In this document: piece after piece, positions 59,601-64,000 of the stretch
Layout: every line of letters begins with the position of its first letter
Position numbering within the stretch: position 1 is the stretch's first letter
Assembly: GCA_037954665.1 (NCBI GenBank)
Contig: JBBMOL010000016.1
Span: 7,130,001 to 7,194,000 of the forward strand
From: Laguncularia racemosa
Taxonomy: Eukaryota > Streptophyta > Magnoliopsida > Myrtales > Combretaceae
DNA: 64,000 nt
Direction of reading: 5' to 3'
Notes under the pieces: model-generated
Databases searched by the model: none
What the model was told of the DNA's origin: nothing
The model's input: only the letters and a program-made list of their open reading frames with translations
Made by a program: the position numbers and the translations under genes

Positions 59601-61354
59601 AAAAGAATCATGAAGGTTGCTATATTTAAGAGGCTTACGTAAATAGGCCAAAAAAGAACCACTGGACTGACATATTTCAGGACCTAAGTTTTTTTTTTTT
59701 TTTTTGTTGGGTTATTTTCAGGACATAAGTTATCTTAAAGGATAATTATTATTACTCAGCATGCTAGTCCTCTAGGGACATCTGATTCAAAGTCCAATCC
59801 ACGCTGTCACTAATTGTGTGCATCTTTTGCGTACAACCAAAACTTTGCAGTTGTTAACGTGATGTTAGATCATCAATAGTGGCTCAAGCTCCTTTTAAGA
59901 ATGACAAACTGTTACCTATACAAAGGCTCTGGCATCATACTATATTCATATTACGCATTATAACTAGAAGTACGACCTAACCTTCATGCTCAACTGTAAT
60001 TGCCTACAGTGCTGACTAGTGATGAAATAATATATGTAGCAACGGAGATCATGTGTGCTGGGATTTGGCGATTTGATTTTTCCTATACCTGCACATTTAC
60101 GATGATCCGAGATAGATGGAGCTATACAGTGTTAATCATTGTACTCAAACAGCCAGAGCTGATACTAGAACTTTGTCCATGTTATCTGCTATTTATTCCC
60201 TGGTGATTGCCTGCAACTAGGAAAAGTAATGTGTAAGAACTATAGCTATACCTCTTCACTGAGCTCTTTAAGATCCTTAGTTTGATGTTCTATTGTAGAA
60301 TTAAGTCCCACTACTTTGGCTTCCAATCTCTTCACTTCTCTGCATAGTACCTGGGAATCTTCACTGATATCACTAACTCGCTGAGTTAGAGTAACTTCAT
60401 TTGCATTACCGATCGACTGAAAATAGAGCCGGCAGACCTTGTTTGCCGTGCAATTCTGTTTGCATATAGGGCAGGTATGCTTCTTTTTACTCGGACAGTA
60501 CTCAAACCACTGCTGCAAACTGAGGGATACCAACACGAATTTCAATACTTTATCCAATATCTAGCTCTACATTCATTAAAACTGTGTATAGTTCACATAA
60601 TGTATTGGAAATCAAACAGTAACCAAGATAACAGAAACAACATTCAAACCTTATTCCCACTAGATGGATTTAGCCGCAACAATGCATGTGTCCACTCAAA
60701 TATGCACATGGATTGTATAATTTCCCACAATGAATATAGAATAAACTAAATATAAATCAAGCTTATATGTGCCTTTCTTCTAGCTATTACGCAAAGATCA
60801 TATATATATATATATTAAAATCTAGAAGCTAAACAAACTAAAGCTCTAGGGCCTCGATGATAGGAAATGTAGCATTTACGAAAGCACTGCACTGTATCGC
60901 GCGAATTCAGACCATACAAATGCTTTTTACTTTCCATTACAAAATGCAGGTACCTTCTCATAAACAGTAGTTAGTGCTAAACCTCTACAAAGTATTGTAA
61001 CATGCTTCATGTCTTTAATAATCTCCGTTTCCAACATAAATTGATTATTTTTATCAATGAACAAGAGAAATAAGCCTCTAGGGTTTTTCCACGATACATA
61101 AATGCATCATCTATGCAATGAAGTTAGGGTTTTCAATAAGGAAACAAAGTAATTAAGCATTCACAGTTTCGATTACAAAACTGATGAAGAAATTTCCAAA
61201 TCAACAGCTACTGGGCTTTGCGAGAAAGAGACCAGAGTTCGTGGAAGACATGACCGCAGATAGGAACAGCTTGGAGGTCTTCGACAATGGGTTTGAGATC
61301 TTCATAGCAGATGGAACAAATCGCCTTCGTGCTGTTGCCGTTTTCAGTCGCCAT
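56620..61354 (-). CDS. TRAIP: TRAIP-type RING E3 ubiquitin ligase
   Basis: Homologue of TRAIP/NOPO ubiquitin ligases, which in animals act on the replisome and DNA crosslinks. Coding exons in reading order are 61354-61233, 60519-60252, 58681-58580, 58487-58405, 58313-58197, 58101-57999, 57913-57277, 57139-56961 and 56730-56620. All junctions are GT-AG with matching phases and the product is 573 aa. The N-terminal RING-H2 (residues 13-60) has Cys13, Cys16, Cys33, His35, His38, Cys41, Cys57 and Cys60; exon 1 ends inside the Cys41 codon. Coiled coil follows (VTLTQRVSDISEDSQVLCRE; KELARKEAASKDEAVQQKA; ELEKSTAECLKLQERNMALA; SYKELMAKCNHLGRGEAR). The large exon 7 is Ser/Asn/Asp-rich and probably disordered. 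Exon 8 has GPDGASRYLGKWCKR and exon 9 ends GCLQIEHFFGKRGQ, a PIP-box-like peptide. The donor at 56960 (GTG|GTACTT) is the least certain junction; without it the protein would end at 56910. Confidence 0.93.
58682..60251 (-). other. Large TRAIP intron, no nested gene seen
   Basis: A 1570-bp intron between coding exons 2 and 3. It holds TA and T runs (59478-59500, 59690-59705) and AT-rich sequence. Frames at 59393-59629 and 60000-60206 lack recognisable content. Confidence 0.7.
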
Positions 61355-61360
61355 TACGAT

Positions 61361-61379
61361 TCTCTCTCTCTCTCTCTAC
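61361..61379. repeat. CT/GA microsatellite just before TRAIP start
   Basis: A TC run on the plus strand (GA in TRAIP sense) within 25 bases of the ATG, probably in the 5' leader. Confidence 0.8.
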
Positions 61380-61559
61380 TCTACCACCGTGTCCGGTGGT
61401 CCATTTAGGGTTTCAAGTGCCCGGTTAAAGTTAAAATTTTTGAGGAATTTGAAAAGCCAAATTCCTCCAAACGGAATTCTACATAGCGGGAAGTTTTGGT
61501 TCGCAAAATTTTGGGCATTAATGCCCGGGCAAAATTGTAAACAACGTTAAAAGTTCAAA

Positions 61560-64000
61560 AACACACGTTTTTATGTCAAATATTTCAATGAATTACATCG
61601 ACACGGAAAGAATATTGTATAAATATAGTTTATAGCAATATCTGAATTTTTAAATGCATAAACGAATCAAATTACTTATGGATTATTTGAGTTTGGCTTG
61701 ATATATATTCAAATTCGGCTCAAATAAGTCTAGTTAAGATTGAATTCAAGTTCAAACTCTAATTATAAAAATAATTTATTTAGTTGAATCCAAACTTTAC
61801 AATGTTTAGCTAGATTAGCTAGTAGGCCTAATTAATTTCAATAGAATTTTTAACATTAGGTTGGTTTGAAATCAAGCATAAGTATTAATATTATTTTAAT
61901 TAAAATATAAAATATCTTATAAATAAAATAAGTTTGATCAAATTAAGTTTAAATTCATCAAATGCCATATCAAGTCATTTCATTCCAAATTCATATCCCG
62001 TTATATGTGACAAACACTCGACCCATAACAAACCCATCTCAATGGCTATCAATCTCAATGTAAGCATAATTAACGCACATTTAATTAATCAAAAGCCCGG
62101 ATTACAATATTTACTAATTCTAATACAAACAAACAAACAATTAGATAAAACTATAATCACATTGGTTTTCCATAAACTTAAGTTATACTTTTTGTTTTTA
62201 AAATATCCTACAATTTAATCAATGAATCTTATTGATTTCAATAATCTAATTCTAAATTAATTTTATTCCATTCTCTTGATAAAATTTGAGTACCTTATTC
62301 AAATTAGGTTGATCAAATGATAATTTCATCCACTAAATATGAACAATAATTGACCAAATTATGAAAATGGTCGATCACCTCGTGAATACAGTCCACTAAG
62401 TTTTTGTTAAGTAATGTATTTCAAGCTATCTATATGTTTTCATGTCTAATAAGTCCTTTATTAGGATCTAAAGTTAATCCTTAATCGGTATTAATTAATT
62501 ATATCAATTTTATTAGCTTTTTTAACATTATAAATCCTAAATTATAGTATTTGGCTAAAGTTTATATCAAGATTGGATTTTCATAAGGAGTTTAGGAATA
62601 AAACCTATTTTTCCTAGAAACTTAAAGTTCTTCTAAATCTTAAATATTTTATAAATTTAGAATTGAATTTATTTCATTTTTTTAACTTTAAATCAAGTTT
62701 CCTACATTTTGAATATATAATTTAAAGATGTTGTTCATATAAGTGCTCTAGGGTTTTCTAGTTATGAACTAAATCTCCTAAATCCTATATTTATAATCTT
62801 ATTCATAATTTAGACTACTATATTTATTTAATGTTTCATGAATAAATTTTATATTTTTAACTTAAACTATGGTTTTTAGGATTTTGGATTTTAGATTTCC
62901 TAGAGTTTGTTAACAAAACTTAGTAGTTTTTCATGTTTTACACATAAATTGAACCTAAAACAGTGAGAATTTAGAAACTTACTTAAGTAGCATGGTTCTC
63001 TTGTTTTCCTTTCTCTTGCACTAACAAGTCGTTGGCTTCTTGCTAGAATGATTGTAAAAGAAAACCTAAAACCCTATTTATAGGATTTAGGATGGGATTA
63101 ATTTAATTCCCACCTTAGAAAGTCTTTTAAATTTAATTCCTTTCTAATTTATTGGTTTCCTATTTTATGTCATGGGCACTCGTACCACTAATTTAGCTTC
63201 CTAATCTATTAAGTCTTCATCTAGTTTTATATAGAGATACCCATTATGTGCATATTTATAATATAATTAAAAAAAATCCAATTGTAGCTATTTCTATTTT
63301 ATCTTATCAATACATACATCTATTTTAATAACATATTTATTATATTATGCAGTTATAGGGTGCTCTAGTATGCACTCCAAATTCCTAACCACCAACATCA
63401 CTATGCCAACCATTAGTTGCACTGCTCACTCCTTCATATTTCCTCTTACAAAACAAAGCGCAACCTTACTCCTGTTGTACCACAATCTTGGTAGATTGAT
63501 CTTAAAAGTGTACGGAACATGCAAATAGGTTAGCAACCATTGTTTAGTGTCTTGATAAAACATTCACATATATTCACCACCACCTACATATCCGTGAGCA
63601 AAGGTTTTAAATATACGAAGCTCATACCAAATGAACTAACTTATTATGTTTGATTGGATAATATGCTATACGATGATAGTTTGTGTTTGAATCATGAATA
63701 ATGGTGATTCAAAGACCCATGATGCGATTATTGCTACTATTTCAATTGTTCTAAATTGGATTGAGATATGATTTTTGGTAGAATTGCTAGAACTTGTTAA
63801 CTTGGTTTTTATTGTAAATGATGGGTGAAGAAAATAATAGGAACGCTTTTTAAAAGATCAAATAAAGAAACATTTTGCATTTGCACATACCGCTTCTCTG
63901 TAATAAAATATATAATTAATATTGCAAAATACAATAGAGGTAAATTATTTTTTTAACTCTTAAGAAATGTATCAAGAGCTCTCACTCGCGAACATATCAT
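61560..64000. other. Intergenic, possible LTR-like sequence
   Basis: No supported gene. A CTCAA/GAGCT-rich repeat copy lies at 61.68-61.87 kb. On the minus strand near 63075-63085 TATAAATAGG is followed by GTTTTAGGTTTTCTTTTACA and a leader-like stretch, which could be the promoter part of an LTR or a decayed gene. Ends could not be found. Confidence 0.35.

Overview
This is nuclear DNA of a flowering plant, most likely a eudicot. The genes are split by GT-AG introns, intergenic DNA is very AT-rich and long, and the plant families present (ANGUSTIFOLIA/CtBP, HIPP-type HMA protein, the At1g01500 family) sit among LINEs, LTR remnants, microsatellites and duplicated non-coding blocks. The species cannot be named from the sequence.

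Four protein-coding genes can be reconstructed exon by exon. (1) 2568-7353, minus: the ANGUSTIFOLIA (AN) CtBP-like protein, 7 coding exons, 641 aa. (2) 14728-16498, minus: a homologue of Arabidopsis At1g01500, 2 exons, 312 aa, function unknown, with a glycine-rich C-terminal membrane-like segment. (3) 48653-50449, plus: a heavy-metal-associated isoprenylated plant protein (HIPP), 3 exons, with a degenerate HMA domain, a Lys/Glu-rich middle and a C-terminal CaaX box; a one-base frameshift separates the HMA domain from the CaaX box in this sequence. (4) 56620-61354, minus: a TRAIP-type RING E3 ubiquitin ligase, 9 coding exons, 573 aa. AN, At1g01500 and a HIPP-like gene carry consecutive locus numbers in Arabidopsis (At1g01510, At1g01500, At1g01490), so the first three genes look like conserved microsynteny stretched by transposon insertion.

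The 17-44 kb part is mainly repeats. A LINE of about 5.5 kb (19217-26771) is bounded by a 17-bp target-site duplication and is interrupted by a 2046-bp solo LTR (22145-24190) with its own 5-bp TTTTC duplication. A related 2.4-kb LTR with an adjacent primer-binding site lies on the minus strand (27556-30004). Both LTRs carry a tRNA-like module with Pol III A and B boxes at similar positions. Another gypsy-like LTR is suspected at about 30.6-32.1 kb. The host sequence around the LINE has a diverged paralogous copy at 37.66-39.1 kb that keeps the empty insertion site. A second pair of diverged non-coding copies lies at 33.36-35.04 and 35.24-36.19 kb. A broken LINE 3' end (zinc-finger plus RNase H-like domain) lies at 42.0-43.2 kb on the minus strand.

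The other intergenic stretches (1-2.3, 7.8-14, 39.3-41.9, 43.2-48, 50.7-56.5 and 61.4-64 kb) show no supported gene. They contain AT-rich DNA, microsatellites, two tandem duplications (92 bp identical at 47.4 kb, 120 bp diverged at 53.6 kb) and several copies of a dispersed GAGCT/CAAGCTT-rich repeat. I saw no CRISPR array, rRNA, convincing tRNA gene or clear new molecular system.
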